From positions 186,001-250,000 of the forward strand of contig NZ_FOLM01000002.1 of the NCBI RefSeq assembly GCF_900112355.1: 64,000 bases of DNA. The letters run 5' to 3'. This document shows, one piece after another, positions 32,371-40,722 of this stretch. The position numbers were made by a program, and so were the translations under genes. Every line of letters begins with the position of its first letter. Position 1 is the stretch's first letter. This stretch comes from Streptomyces aidingensis. Lineage in GTDB: Bacteria > Actinomycetota > Actinomycetes > Streptomycetales > Streptomycetaceae. Under the pieces are notes generated by a model. That model made no database searches. It saw nothing but the letters and a program-made list of their open reading frames with translations, and had not been told where the DNA came from.

Positions 32371-33635
32371 GCATCGTCGGCCTGCGATGTGCTCCACATC
32401 GCACCAACGCACAGGTCCTACGGGTGTCTGCCTTGTCCAAAGTCCCGGGCGTCGACCGCTCGTGGCCGGCACTGCGCCCTGTCGTCGCCGATCTGGCGAT
32501 CGCCGCCAGTGTCTGCGCTGGGGGCCTGACCCACGAGGTGGTCGACGCCGGCGACGTCGGCGCCAGCCTCGATGCGGTCGACTTCGTAACGTGCGCCGGC
32601 GCAGCGGCGCTGATCCTGCTGCGCCGGCGCGCCCCGCTGACGGTGTTGGTGGTCGCTGTGATCGCCGCCGTGTGGTCGCTGATCCCTGACGATGGCCCAG
32701 GTGTGCTCCGGGTCGCAGCGATCATCGTCCTGTACACCGTGGCGTCGACGTCGGGCCGCAGGACCGCCTGGACGGCCGGCGCTGTGACGGCAGCTGCGCT
32801 GTACGTGACGGCGGCGATCACATCACCGGGCCCGTGGTACGACGGCGAGAATTTGGAGCTGATCGCCTGGGCCGGTGTCGCCACAGCGGCAGGCGACGCC
32901 GTGCGCAGCAGGCGGGCATACACCCTGGCACGGCAGGAGAGAGCGACAGCGCTTCGAGATCGCGCCGAACGCGCAGAGCATGCGCTCGAGGAGGAGGCCA
33001 GGCGGCGAGTGATCGAGGAGCGCATGCGTATCGCTCGCGAGCTGCACGACGTGATGGCTCACCACATCGCAGTGATCAACGTCCAAGCTGGGGTCGCCGC
33101 ACACCTCCTACGGGACAATCCGACCGGTGCGCAGGAAGCTCTCACGCACGTCCGTCGCGGAGCCGCAAGCGTGCTCGACGAGCTGAGCAGCATCCTCAGC
33201 GTGATCCGCCGGCCCGACGAAGCGGCCTCGACGACAGACCCTCTCCCCACCCTCGACGACCTGCGACGCCTCATCGCCGACTTCGCCAAGGTCGGCCTCG
33301 AGATCGAATGGCACACGGCCGGCGCGCCTCGACCGGTGGCGCCGACGATCGGCCTCGCCGCCTACCGGATCATCCAGGAATCCCTGACCAACGCCCATCG
33401 CTACGGCCGCCATCAGCGAGCCACCCTGCGACTCACCTACGAACGCGATGCGCTGCGCATCGAGATCCTCAACGACATCGACACCGACCGACCGACCGGA
33501 ACGCGACGAGGACACGGCACCGTCGGCATGCGAGAGAGGGCCGCCGCCGTCGGCGGCACGATCGAGATCGGGCCAACCGCCGACGGCCAGTTCCGCGTCC
33601 ATGCCACCCTCCGCACCGAGCAGGCCGAACCATGA
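32367..33635 (+). CDS. Sensor histidine kinase (HisKA_3 / NarL-type partner)
   Basis: 422 residues from a GTG that overlaps the permease stop (GTGA). A second GTG at 32424 is a possible start. Four or five membrane helices (about 30-165) precede a coiled-coil linker, the phospho-acceptor region RIARELHDVMAHHIAVINVQAG (His at about 227) and an HATPase domain with ESLTNAHRYG and GHGTVGMRERAAAVGG. It is a DesK/LiaS-like kinase that often senses membrane stress or antibiotics. Its partner is the next gene. Confidence 0.9.
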   Translation: MSIVGLRCAPHRTNAQVLRVSALSKVPGVDRSWPALRPVVADLAIAASVCAGGLTHEVVDAGDVGASLDAVDFVTCAGAAALILLRRRAPLTVLVVAVIAAVWSLIPDDGPGVLRVAAIIVLYTVASTSGRRTAWTAGAVTAAALYVTAAITSPGPWYDGENLELIAWAGVATAAGDAVRSRRAYTLARQERATALRDRAERAEHALEEEARRRVIEERMRIARELHDVMAHHIAVINVQAGVAAHLLRDNPTGAQEALTHVRRGAASVLDELSSILSVIRRPDEAASTTDPLPTLDDLRRLIADFAKVGLEIEWHTAGAPRPVAPTIGLAAYRIIQESLTNAHRYGRHQRATLRLTYERDALRIEILNDIDTDRPTGTRRGHGTVGMRERAAAVGGTIEIGPTADGQFRVHATLRTEQAEP

Positions 33636-34306
33636 CGATCCGCGTGCTGCTCGCCGACGACCAGGCGCTTATCCGTGCGGGCTTCAAAGCCCTCATCGAC
33701 TCCGCTCCCGATCTCACCGTCGTCGCCGAAGCGGCAACCGGCGCCGAAGCCGTGACGCAAGCCCGGTCGAGCCGGGCCGACATCGTGCTGATGGATATCC
33801 GCATGCCCGACATGGACGGCATCGCGGCGACACGAGCTATCACGACGGACGACGACATGGCCGGCGTCCGTGTCGTCATCCTCACCACCTTCGAGATCGA
33901 CGACCTCGTGATCCGCGCCGTCCAGGCCGGAGCCAGCGGGTTCCTCGGCAAAGGCGTCGGCCCCGCTGAACTCCTCGACGCGATCCGCATCGTCGCCTCC
34001 GGTGAGGCACTGCTCTCCCCGCGAGCGACGAGCGGTCTCCTGGCCCAGCTCCGCCACCACGAGCGGCCCCTCCCGACGACCGAATCCGAACGGTTCAGCA
34101 GCCTCACCGCACGCGAGCGCGAACTCACGACGCTCGTTGCAACTGGACTCAGCAACGACGACATCGCCGAACGCCTCCACCTCTCACCTCTCACCGTCAA
34201 GACCCACGTCAACCGGGCCATGATGAAACTCGGCGTGCGCGACCGCGCCCAACTTGTGGTCCTCGCCTACGAAGGTGGGCTCATCCAGCCCGGCCGGCAC
34301 CCCTGA
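33632..34306 (+). CDS. NarL/LuxR-family response regulator
   Basis: 224 residues. The receiver domain has the acidic pair DD at 9-10, phospho-acceptor Asp in VLMDIRMPD (about 54) and the T/K switch residues. The C-terminal LuxR helix-turn-helix reads LTARERELTTLVATGLSNDDIAERLHLSPLTVKTHVNR. It overlaps the kinase stop (ATGA). It most likely activates the exporter genes at the head of the same unit. Confidence 0.93.
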   Translation: MTIRVLLADDQALIRAGFKALIDSAPDLTVVAEAATGAEAVTQARSSRADIVLMDIRMPDMDGIAATRAITTDDDMAGVRVVILTTFEIDDLVIRAVQAGASGFLGKGVGPAELLDAIRIVASGEALLSPRATSGLLAQLRHHERPLPTTESERFSSLTARERELTTLVATGLSNDDIAERLHLSPLTVKTHVNRAMMKLGVRDRAQLVVLAYEGGLIQPGRHP

Positions 34307-34513
34307 CCCGCGATGACTGACAACCGGCGAGACGCCTCCAAGGGTCGACGTCGGGTTGGCAACGCCGATCTTGGACGCCTTCGCCGCGTCGGTCGCGGAC
34401 CCGCAACCAGCCGAGACCCCTTGGAATCACTCATCCAGGCGCCTCAGCCCGCCTCACTGAAGCGCCCAGGCGTGAACGTTTCGGCCCATCAAACGCCGAG
34501 ATCCCGTCCGATT
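34307..34513. other. Non-coding right end of the cassette
   Basis: 207 bp after the response-regulator stop with no convincing gene. A short open frame from 34313 runs through the repeat and looks spurious. The last 15 bp (34497-34511) are the complement of part of the 36-bp repeat. Confidence 0.5.
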
Positions 34514-34535
34514 GGAGTGATCGGACGGGATCTCG
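34497..34535 (-). terminator. Perfect 15-bp hairpin downstream of tRNA-Ala
   Basis: CGAGATCCCGTCCGA (34497-34511) pairs with 34521-34535 across a 9-nt loop. It lies 38 bp beyond the tRNA 3' end in the direction of tRNA transcription, so it may terminate that transcript. One arm lies inside the 36-bp direct repeat and the other outside it, inside the cassette. Confidence 0.6.
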
Positions 34536-34549
34536 TCAACCGTTCGTGC
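34514..34549. repeat. Right copy of 36-bp direct repeat
   Basis: Identical over 36 bp to 30412-30447. It sits between the cassette and tRNA-Ala and overlaps one arm of the hairpin at 34497-34535. Confidence 0.9.
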
Positions 34550-34572
34550 CTGGATTCGTGAACGGTCCTGTG

Positions 34573-34646
34573 TGGACCTGAGGGGATTTGAACCCCTGAC
34601 CCCCTCGTTGCGAACGAGATGCGCTACCAGGCTGCGCTACAGGCCC
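34573..34646 (-). tRNA. tRNA-Ala (anticodon CGC)
   Basis: A 74-nt cloverleaf: acceptor GGGCCTG/CAGGTCC, D-arm GCGC/GCGC, anticodon stem TCTCG/CGAGG with loop TTCGCAA (anticodon CGC, reads GCG), T-arm AGGGG-TTCAAAT-CCCCT, discriminator A. The CCA end is not encoded. It marks the boundary between the accessory region to the left and the conserved block to the right, a common integration hot spot. Confidence 0.95.
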
Positions 34647-34708
34647 GTGTGGATGTCCTTGAGGACGCTGGAAACTGTAGCACCCCGGGCGGGGCGGGCC
34701 GAAATCGG

Positions 34709-35785
34709 TTACTCGCCGGCGGCGCGGGGGCGGCGGTCGTCCTCGGCGTACTGGTCGAAGAGCGGGGTGCGGCGGGGGCCGCGCGGGTCGCGCTCCTCGC
34801 GGACGGGACGCTCCTCGCGCGGGGCGGAGGCGCTGGAGCGGGCGGCGCTCCAGGTGCCCGGGGCGTCCAGGTCGACGCCCCGGGTGTGGCGGGGGGCGAC
34901 CGGGGCGCTGACATAGGTGGGCAGCGGGACGGGGGCGGGTTCCCAGCCCTCCGGCCCCTCCGGGAGCGTCTTGCGGCGCTGCTGGTCGACCCACTCGGCG
35001 TGGTCGGTCTGCTCCACCACGGCGCGGCGCCCGTCGGCCACGGCCGGCGGGCGCTCCCGGTCCCGGTCCCGGTCCCGCTCCGCGGTCCGGTCCGGGGCGG
35101 GGACCGCCGGGCGGGCCGGGGCGGGGTCCTCGGCCGCCGCGCGGGGCGCGACGGGGCCGCGGCTGCGCTCGCGGTCGCGCAGCCGCCGGGCGGCCTCCTC
35201 GGCCTGCCGGCGGTCCTGGACATGCGCCAGCCGGCGCCGCTCCTGGCGCCGGACATGAATGATGTAGTTGCTGAGCAGGACCGCGAAGAGGGCGGGGAGC
35301 CAGAGGAAGGCCCGCCCCTGGGCGGCGGTCAGCAGCCCGCCGAGGGCGAAGGCGAGCAGCAGCACCATGGTGGTGCGGCGCCGGCGTGCCAGGACCTTGG
35401 CGCGGGCGGCGGCGGCAGCGGGCGCCGGCGAGGGTGCGGGCGCGGGGGGCGAGGGGGGTGAGGGATCGGCGGGGCCGACGGGCCGGGCGTAGGCGCGCAG
35501 GTCGACCGCGGCCTCCTCGCCGTTCTCGCCGGCCGGCATCCCCTCCGCCGTCTCAGCGGTGACCTCTTTCACGGGTTCCACGGCTTCCACGGCTTCCACG
35601 GCTTCCACGGCACGCTTGCGCCGCCGCTCGGTCAGTACCCTCCCGGAGAGCACCCGCTTCGCGGTGCTGAAGCGTTCCGTCGGGCGTGCGTCGTTGAGCT
35701 CGTCCTGGCGGCGGAGCCACATGGGAACGAGATACGCGGCCCAAGCCCCGACGATCATTGCGAAGATGAGGCCACTGCTGTTCAC
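34709..35785 (-). CDS. sepX: SepX/GlpR-like membrane cell-division protein
   Basis: About 358 residues from the GTG at 35785 (mature-looking start NSSGLIFAMIVGAWAAYLVPMWLRRQDELNDARPTERFST; GTG 35791 and ATG 35818 are alternatives). An N-terminal membrane helix is followed by the conserved WLRRQDEL segment. A disordered linker with a 9-bp tandem repeat coding EAV units leads to two more membrane helices (about 150-190) and a charged Arg/Glu/Pro tail. This is the SepX family (hyphal septation in Streptomyces), related to the receptor GlpR of corynebacterial gephyrin-like Glp. The Glp-like gene lies five genes away in the same operon, as in mycobacteria. No typical ribosome site, so it may be leaderless. 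Confidence 0.75.
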   Translation of the reverse strand: MNSSGLIFAMIVGAWAAYLVPMWLRRQDELNDARPTERFSTAKRVLSGRVLTERRRKRAVEAVEAVEAVEPVKEVTAETAEGMPAGENGEEAAVDLRAYARPVGPADPSPPSPPAPAPSPAPAAAAARAKVLARRRRTTMVLLLAFALGGLLTAAQGRAFLWLPALFAVLLSNYIIHVRRQERRRLAHVQDRRQAEEAARRLRDRERSRGPVAPRAAAEDPAPARPAVPAPDRTAERDRDRDRERPPAVADGRRAVVEQTDHAEWVDQQRRKTLPEGPEGWEPAPVPLPTYVSAPVAPRHTRGVDLDAPGTWSAARSSASAPREERPVREERDPRGPRRTPLFDQYAEDDRRPRAAGE

Positions 35786-35913
35786 GGTCACACGGTAGAG
35801 GGGTTTGCGCTTCGGCATCTGCCACATTGCGCGGTGTGTTGCACGATCGAGGCGTATCGCCGGTCATTTCGTCGGATCGTTATCAAGGAATCCCGGAAAT
35901 TCGAATGTTTGTT

Positions 35914-36549
35914 TTATTCGGTCAGGGACGGCGACGGCGGGGACGAACGCAGCGCATGCCAGCGCGTCAGCAGGCCGTTCGGGACCTCCTCGGCGGTGAG
36001 GGCATAGACCAGATGGTCCCGCCAGGCACCGTCGATATGCAGGTAGCGGGGCCGGACGCCTTCTTCCCGGTAACCGAGTTTCTCCGCCACCCGGCGGCTG
36101 GGCAGGTTTTCCGGGCGCACGCAGATCTCCAGGCGGTGCAGCCCCAGCGTGAAGAAGCAGTGGTCGGTGACCAGCGCCACGCCGGTCGGCATCACCCCGC
36201 GCCCGGCCACCGCCCGGTCGATCCAGTAGCCGATGTGGCCCGCGCACATCGAACCCCAGGTGATTCCGGAGACGGTGAGCTGCCCGACCAGCCGCCCCCG
36301 GTATTCCACGACAAAGGGGAGCATCCGGCCGGCCCCGGCCTCCCCGCGCAGATGGCGCACCATCTGGCGGAACGTCGGCCGGCGCGCGGGCAGATGGCCC
36401 GGCGTCGGCGGTGGCAGGGTCGCCTCCCAGGGCCGCAGCCACTCGCGGTTGCGCCGGTTGACCTCCATCCATGCGCGGTGGTCGCGCTGGCGTATCGGAC
36501 GGAGCATGACATCGCCGTCCGCCAGTTCGACGGGCCAGTGGGCATTCAT
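35914..36549 (-). CDS. rimJ: GNAT N-acetyltransferase (RimJ-like)
   Basis: 211 residues. It has the GNAT fold: a beta-hairpin LRPIRQRDHRAWMEVN at the start, an acetyl-CoA loop region near GRGVMPTGVALVTDH and HRLEICVRPENLPSRRVAEKLGYREEG at the end. The RimJ/RimL subfamily acetylates N-terminal residues of ribosomal or other proteins. The position between mog and sepX matches the galU-moeA-rimJ order of other actinobacteria. The ATG at 36549 overlaps the mog stop (ATGA). Confidence 0.85.
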   Translation of the reverse strand: MNAHWPVELADGDVMLRPIRQRDHRAWMEVNRRNREWLRPWEATLPPPTPGHLPARRPTFRQMVRHLRGEAGAGRMLPFVVEYRGRLVGQLTVSGITWGSMCAGHIGYWIDRAVAGRGVMPTGVALVTDHCFFTLGLHRLEICVRPENLPSRRVAEKLGYREEGVRPRYLHIDGAWRDHLVYALTAEEVPNGLLTRWHALRSSPPSPSLTE

Positions 36550-37112
36550 GGGGTATCTCGCGTCTCGGGGGGCGGCGGTATGCGCGGATGATCCCCGCCG
36601 TGGATCTGCTGCACGGCGTGGAGCAGCAGCGGCTCCAGGACGGCCAGACCGTCGCGCACCCCGCCCGCGGAACCGGGCAGGTTCACGATCAGCGTACCTC
36701 CGGCCACCCCGGCCAGCCCGCGCGAGAGCGCGGCGGTGGGCACCTTGGCCATCCCGGCGGCCCGGATCGCCTCGGCGATCCCCGGGATCTCGAAGTCCAG
36801 CACCCGGCGGGTCATCTCCGGGGTGCGGTCGGTGGGCGTCAGACCGGTGCCGCCGGTGGTGAGCACCACGTCGTAGCCGGCCGCGACCGCGGCCCGCAGC
36901 GCGGCCTCGACCGGCTCGCCGTCCGGCACCACCTGCGGTCCGTCGGCGGCGAAGCCCATCCGGCGCAGCCCGTCGGCCAGCAGCGGGCCGCCGGTGTCGG
37001 CGTAGACCCCGGCCGAGGCGCGGTTGGAGGCGGTGACGGCCAGTGCCCGGTAGGGCGGCGGCGCGGCGGGGGCGCCGGCGGCGCCCACGCCGCCGGCCGT
37101 GGCGCCGGTCAT
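36546..37112 (-). CDS. mog: Molybdopterin adenylyltransferase (MogA/MoaB family)
   Basis: 188 residues. After an Ala/Gly-rich N-terminus the MoCF domain shows the hallmarks [36 protein letters not shown] and a C-terminal [15 protein letters not shown]. The enzyme adenylylates molybdopterin before molybdate insertion. It is coupled to moaC upstream and rimJ downstream by ATGA overlaps. Confidence 0.92.
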   Translation of the reverse strand: MTGATAGGVGAAGAPAAPPPYRALAVTASNRASAGVYADTGGPLLADGLRRMGFAADGPQVVPDGEPVEAALRAAVAAGYDVVLTTGGTGLTPTDRTPEMTRRVLDFEIPGIAEAIRAAGMAKVPTAALSRGLAGVAGGTLIVNLPGSAGGVRDGLAVLEPLLLHAVQQIHGGDHPRIPPPPETRDTP

Positions 37113-37588
37113 GAGCTCCGGCTCCAGTCGCCCGAGGTGCCCCCGGTCTTCTCCTCGACCCGGATGTCGCTGATCACCGCGCCCTTGTCCACCGCCTTGA
37201 CCATGTCCACCACGGTGAGGGCGGCGACCGAGACCGCGGTCAGGGCCTCCATCTCCACGCCGGTGCGGTCGGCGGTGCGGACGGTGGCGGTGATCAGGAC
37301 GGCATCGGGGGCGAGGGAGAGACCGACATCGACGCCGGAGAGGGCGAGCGGGTGGCACAGCGGCACCAGGTCGGGGGTGCGCTTGGCGCCCATGATCCCG
37401 GCGATGCGGGCGACGGCCAGCGCGTCACCCTTGGGCACGCCCTCGCCGCGCAGCAGGTCCACCACGCGCGGCGACACCAGTACCCGCCCGCTGGCCCGCG
37501 CGGTGCGGGCGGTGATCTCCTTCGCCGACACATCGACCATCCGGGCGGCGCCGGAGTCGTCCAGATGCGTCAGGTGTGAGCTGCTCAT
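37109..37588 (-). CDS. moaC: Cyclic pyranopterin monophosphate synthase MoaC
   Basis: 159 residues, normal length. Family signatures are clear: [37 protein letters not shown] and [26 protein letters not shown] ... [12 protein letters not shown]. It makes cyclic pyranopterin monophosphate in molybdenum-cofactor synthesis. It overlaps mog (ATGA) and lies 81 bp after the Glp-like gene. Confidence 0.97.
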   Translation of the reverse strand: MSSSHLTHLDDSGAARMVDVSAKEITARTARASGRVLVSPRVVDLLRGEGVPKGDALAVARIAGIMGAKRTPDLVPLCHPLALSGVDVGLSLAPDAVLITATVRTADRTGVEMEALTAVSVAALTVVDMVKAVDKGAVISDIRVEEKTGGTSGDWSRSS

Positions 37589-37669
37589 GAGGAGTGAGCG
37601 TACCGCCAGGACCTCGCGGACCGCCCGGGTGCGGGAAGCGGCCGGGACCGCCGGGGCGGCCGGGGGCCG

Positions 37670-38968
37670 TCAGTCCGCGGGGGCGAGCAGGACGACCTCA
37701 AGTTCGGTGCCGGGGGCCACCTCGGTGACGTCCTCCGGGACGGTCAGCAGGCAGTCGGCCTGGGCCAGGGCCGCGATCAGATGGGAGCCGGCCCCGCCCA
37801 CCGGCCGGACCGTGCCGCCGGCCGGGTCGTGCAGGCCCCGCAGGAACTGGCGCCGCCCGGCGGGCGAGGGCAGCGGAGCCCCGGCCGCCAGCCTGGCCCG
37901 GGTCCGCGGCCGGTGCAGCCGGCGGTGACCGGCCATGGCGCGCAGCGCGGGCCGGACGAAGATCTCGAAGGAGACATAGGCGGAGACGGGGTTGCCCGGG
38001 AGGGCGAGCAGCGGGATGCGGTCCGGGCCGACCAGGCCGAAGCCCTGCGGCTTGCCCGGCTGCATGGCCAGCCGGCGGAACTCCACCCGGCCGGGGCTGC
38101 CGTCCAGATCGGCCAGTGCCTCCTTGACCACGTCATAGGCGCCGACGCTGACCCCGCCGCTGGTGACGATGAGGTCGGCGCGGACGAGCTGGTCCTCCAG
38201 GGTGGCCCGCAGGGTGCCCGCGTCGTCGGCCACCGCCGCCACCCGGTAGGCGTCGGCGCCCGCCTCCCGGGCCGCGGCGGCGAGCAGAAAGCCGTTGGCG
38301 TCGTAGATCCGGCCCGGACGCAGCGGGTCGCCGGGCTGGGTGAGCTCGCTGCCGGTGGAGATCACCACCACCCGGGGGCGGGGCCGCACCCGCACTGCGG
38401 GGCGGCCGATGGCGGCGAGCAGCCCGAGCTGGGGCGCGCCCAGCACGCTGCCCGCGGGCAGCGCCACCGCGCCGGCGCCCACATCACTGCCGCGGCGGCG
38501 GATGTGCGCGCCGGGCGCGGGGGTGCGGTGCACCCGCACCTCGCCGCCCGCGCCCTCCGGGCGGGAGCTGTGCGGGGCCATGGACTCGGCCGGGCCGCCG
38601 CCGCTGCCGCCGTCCGTCCACTCCACCGGGACCACCGCCTCGGCGCCCGGCGGCACCGGGGCACCGGTCATGATCCGGGCGGCCTCGCCGGGCCGGACCA
38701 CGGGCGGGGCGCCGCTGCCCGCCGCCACGTCGCCGACCACCCGGAGCACGGCCGGATACGCCTCGGACGCGCCCTCGACATCGGCGAGGCGCACCGCGTA
38801 GCCGTCCATCGAGCTGTTGTCGAACGGCGGCAGCGCCTGCGGGACCAGGACGTCCTCGGTCAGCACGCAGCCGTGGGCGTCCGCCAGGTTCAGCTCGATC
38901 GCGTCCAGCGGGCGCATGGCCCCCAGGATGTCCGCCAGGTGGTCGTCGACGGACGTCAGGTCAGCCAA
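37670..38968 (-). CDS. moeA: MoeA/gephyrin-like protein (molybdopterin molybdotransferase or Glp)
   Basis: About 432 residues from a TTG at 38968, which overlaps the end of galU by 8 bp. The frame is open further upstream, but those codons lie inside galU. Domains in order: N-terminal MoeA linker (VDDHLADILGAMRPLDAIEL), PFDNSSMDGYAVR, then the MoCF domain with VVISTGSELTQPGDPLRPGRIYDANGFLL, IVTSGGVSVGAYDVVK and LLALPGNPVSAYVSFEIF. This gene position next to galU, rimJ and a SepX/GlpR-like gene matches the cell-division protein Glp of corynebacteria, which binds FtsZ. It may therefore act in division as well as, or instead of, cofactor synthesis. Confidence 0.85.
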   Translation of the reverse strand: MADLTSVDDHLADILGAMRPLDAIELNLADAHGCVLTEDVLVPQALPPFDNSSMDGYAVRLADVEGASEAYPAVLRVVGDVAAGSGAPPVVRPGEAARIMTGAPVPPGAEAVVPVEWTDGGSGGGPAESMAPHSSRPEGAGGEVRVHRTPAPGAHIRRRGSDVGAGAVALPAGSVLGAPQLGLLAAIGRPAVRVRPRPRVVVISTGSELTQPGDPLRPGRIYDANGFLLAAAAREAGADAYRVAAVADDAGTLRATLEDQLVRADLIVTSGGVSVGAYDVVKEALADLDGSPGRVEFRRLAMQPGKPQGFGLVGPDRIPLLALPGNPVSAYVSFEIFVRPALRAMAGHRRLHRPRTRARLAAGAPLPSPAGRRQFLRGLHDPAGGTVRPVGGAGSHLIAALAQADCLLTVPEDVTEVAPGTELEVVLLAPAD

Positions 38969-39887
38969 TCTCCTGCATCTCCCCGTTGACGTACTTGACC
39001 AGCCAGTCACGGAAGTCGGGGCCGAGATCGGAGCGCTCGCAGGCCAGCTTGACGATGGCGCGCAGATAGTCGCCGCGGTCACCGGTGTCGTAGCGGCGCC
39101 CGCGGAAGACCACGCCGTGCACCGGGCCGCCGATGGCCGGGTCGGCCGCCAGGGTCTGCAGGGCGTCGGTGAGCTGGATCTCGCCGCCGCGGCCGGGCGG
39201 GGTCTGCCGCAGCACGTCGAAGACGGCCGGGTCCAGCAGGTAGCGGCCGATCACCGCGTAGTTGCTGGGCGCGTCGGCCGGGGCGGGCTTCTCCACCAGG
39301 CCGGTGACCCGGACCACGTCCTTCTCGCCGGTGGTCTGCACGGCGGCGCTGCCGTAGAGGTGGATCTGGGACGGGTCCACCTCCAGCAGCGCGACCACCG
39401 AGCCGCCGTGCTCCTCGCGGATGCGGGCCATGGTGGTCAGCAGCGGGTCCCGGGGGTCGATCAGGTCGTCGCCGAGGAGGACGGCGAAGGCCTCGCCGCC
39501 CACGTGCGGGGCGGCGCACAGCACGGCGTGGCCCAGGCCCTTGGGGTCGCCCTGGCGCACGTAGTGGATGGCGGCCAGGGCGCTGGACTCCTGGACGGCG
39601 GCCAGCCGCTCGGCGTCCCCCTTGCGCTGGAGCGCCTCTTCGAGCTCGTAATTGCGGTCGAAGTGGTCCTCCAGCGGACGCTTGTTCCGGCCCGTGATCA
39701 TCAGGACGTCCGTCAGGCCCGCGCTGGTGGCCTCTTCCACCACATACTGGATGGCCGGCTTGTCCACCACCGGCAGCATTTCCTTGGGCGTGGCCTTGGT
39801 GGCGGGCAGGAATCGCGTACCGAGGCCGGCGGCGGGAATCACTGCCTTGTTGATCCGGGGAGCAGAGCTCCGGGGACGAGAGGTCAT
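38961..39887 (-). CDS. galU: UTP-glucose-1-phosphate uridylyltransferase
   Basis: 308 residues, typical length. The nucleotide-binding start VIPAAGLGTRFLPATKATPKEMLPVVDKP, LLGDDLI and GLVEKP motifs identify GalU. It makes UDP-glucose for cell-wall and storage polysaccharides. It is the first gene of the leftward operon that runs to sepX. An A/T-rich stretch (GGATATAAGG) lies just upstream of its AAGGTGACC ribosome site and may be a promoter -10. Confidence 0.96.
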   Translation of the reverse strand: MTSRPRSSAPRINKAVIPAAGLGTRFLPATKATPKEMLPVVDKPAIQYVVEEATSAGLTDVLMITGRNKRPLEDHFDRNYELEEALQRKGDAERLAAVQESSALAAIHYVRQGDPKGLGHAVLCAAPHVGGEAFAVLLGDDLIDPRDPLLTTMARIREEHGGSVVALLEVDPSQIHLYGSAAVQTTGEKDVVRVTGLVEKPAPADAPSNYAVIGRYLLDPAVFDVLRQTPPGRGGEIQLTDALQTLAADPAIGGPVHGVVFRGRRYDTGDRGDYLRAIVKLACERSDLGPDFRDWLVKYVNGEMQEIG

Positions 39888-40006
39888 GTGGTCACCTTAT
39901 ATCCGTTTAGGCTGCTCACACAGCGTACCGATCCGGAGGCGCTTGTGGCGGGAACAGTCGGAAACGGTCGGCAGTCAGGAAAGGAACCGCGGGAGACTTG
40001 GGCAGT

Positions 40007-40618
40007 GTGAGTGACATCGGCGCACGGAAACGAGCCGTCCGCAGGGATCTGCTGGCGGTGCGGGCCGCGATGGCGGACGACGAGCTGGAGCAGGCGGCCC
40101 GGGGCCTGGCGCACCACGCGCTGACCCTGCCCGAGGTGGCGGACGCCCGGACGGTGGCCGCCTATGTCTCGGTCGGGCACGAGCCGGGCACCGGGCAGCT
40201 GCTGGACGCGCTGCGCGGGCGCGGCACCCGGGTGCTGCTGCCGGTGCTGCTGGCCGACGACGACCTGGACTGGGCGGAGTACGCCGGCCGGCCGGCACTG
40301 GCGGAGTCGGAGCATCCCGCGCAGCCCGGGCGGATGCGGCTGCTGGAGCCGGGCGGGCGGCGGCTGGGGCCGGACGCGGTGCGCGAGGCGGAGGTGGTGC
40401 TGCTGCCGGGGCTGGCGGTGGACCGGCGCGGGGTGCGGATGGGCCGCGGCGGCGGTTCATACGACCGGGCGCTGGCCCGGCTGGCGGCGGCGGGCTCCGA
40501 TCCGGCACTGGTGGTGCTGGTGTACGGCCACGAGGTGGTCGGCGCCCTTCCGGACGAGCCGCACGACCGCCGGGTCCACACCGCCGTCACGCCGTACGGC
40601 GTGCACCGTTTCCGCTGA
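40007..40618 (+). CDS. 5-formyltetrahydrofolate cyclo-ligase
   Basis: 203 residues from the GTG at 40007. N-terminal ARKRAVRRDLLAVRAAM, the substrate/ATP segment VLLPGLAVDRRGVRMGRGGGSYDR and C-terminal HEVVGALPDEPHDRRVHTAVTPYG are diagnostic. It converts 5-formyl-THF to methenyl-THF using ATP. It is divergent from galU; this head-to-head pair is conserved in actinobacteria. TTG at 39998 is a weaker alternative start. Confidence 0.93.
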   Translation: MSDIGARKRAVRRDLLAVRAAMADDELEQAARGLAHHALTLPEVADARTVAAYVSVGHEPGTGQLLDALRGRGTRVLLPVLLADDDLDWAEYAGRPALAESEHPAQPGRMRLLEPGGRRLGPDAVREAEVVLLPGLAVDRRGVRMGRGGGSYDRALARLAAAGSDPALVVLVYGHEVVGALPDEPHDRRVHTAVTPYGVHRFR

Positions 40619-40666
40619 CCCCGGCGGCCGGCCCCGGAGCCGGGGCGCCGGAGCCGGGGCGCCGGG

Positions 40667-40722
40667 GTCAGCCGCCGGGAGTCAGCCGCCGGGAGTCAGC
40701 CGCCGGGAGTCAGCCGCCGGGA
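40667..40722. repeat. Four tandem 14-bp repeats across a stop codon
   Basis: GTCAGCCGCCGGGA is repeated four times exactly (starts 40667, 40681, 40695, 40709), plus a partial fifth. Read on the minus strand each unit encodes the C-terminal PGG and stop of the acylase gene in one register. GC-rich inverted repeats at 40630-40660 may terminate the convergent transcripts. Confidence 0.85.

Larger units (their letters stand above)
30412..34549. mobile_element. 4.1-kb cassette flanked by 36-bp direct repeats (ABC exporter plus two-component system)
   Basis: Identical 36-bp sequences at 30412-30447 and 34514-34549 bound four coupled genes; the flanking bases differ immediately outside. The right copy lies 24 bp from the 3' end of tRNA-Ala. 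The inside looks lower in GC and freer in third-position A/T than its neighbours. No integrase, transposase or relaxase is present, so the cassette may be mobilised in trans or be a remnant. Perfect 15-bp hairpins lie near both ends. The repeats are seen directly; mobility is inferred. Confidence 0.7.

Noticed and set aside
30412..34549. Composite transposon or IS element
   Set aside because: The direct repeats are only 36 bp, carry no transposase, and there are no terminal inverted repeats of the kind flanking IS elements.
34313..34561. Rightward 82-codon frame at the end of the cassette
   Set aside because: It reads through the hairpin and direct repeat, has no ribosome site and no protein-like composition.
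37670..39082. Longer MoeA-like frame starting inside galU at 39082
   Set aside because: The extra residues are galU shadow sequence; the family N-terminus begins at the TTG at 38968.
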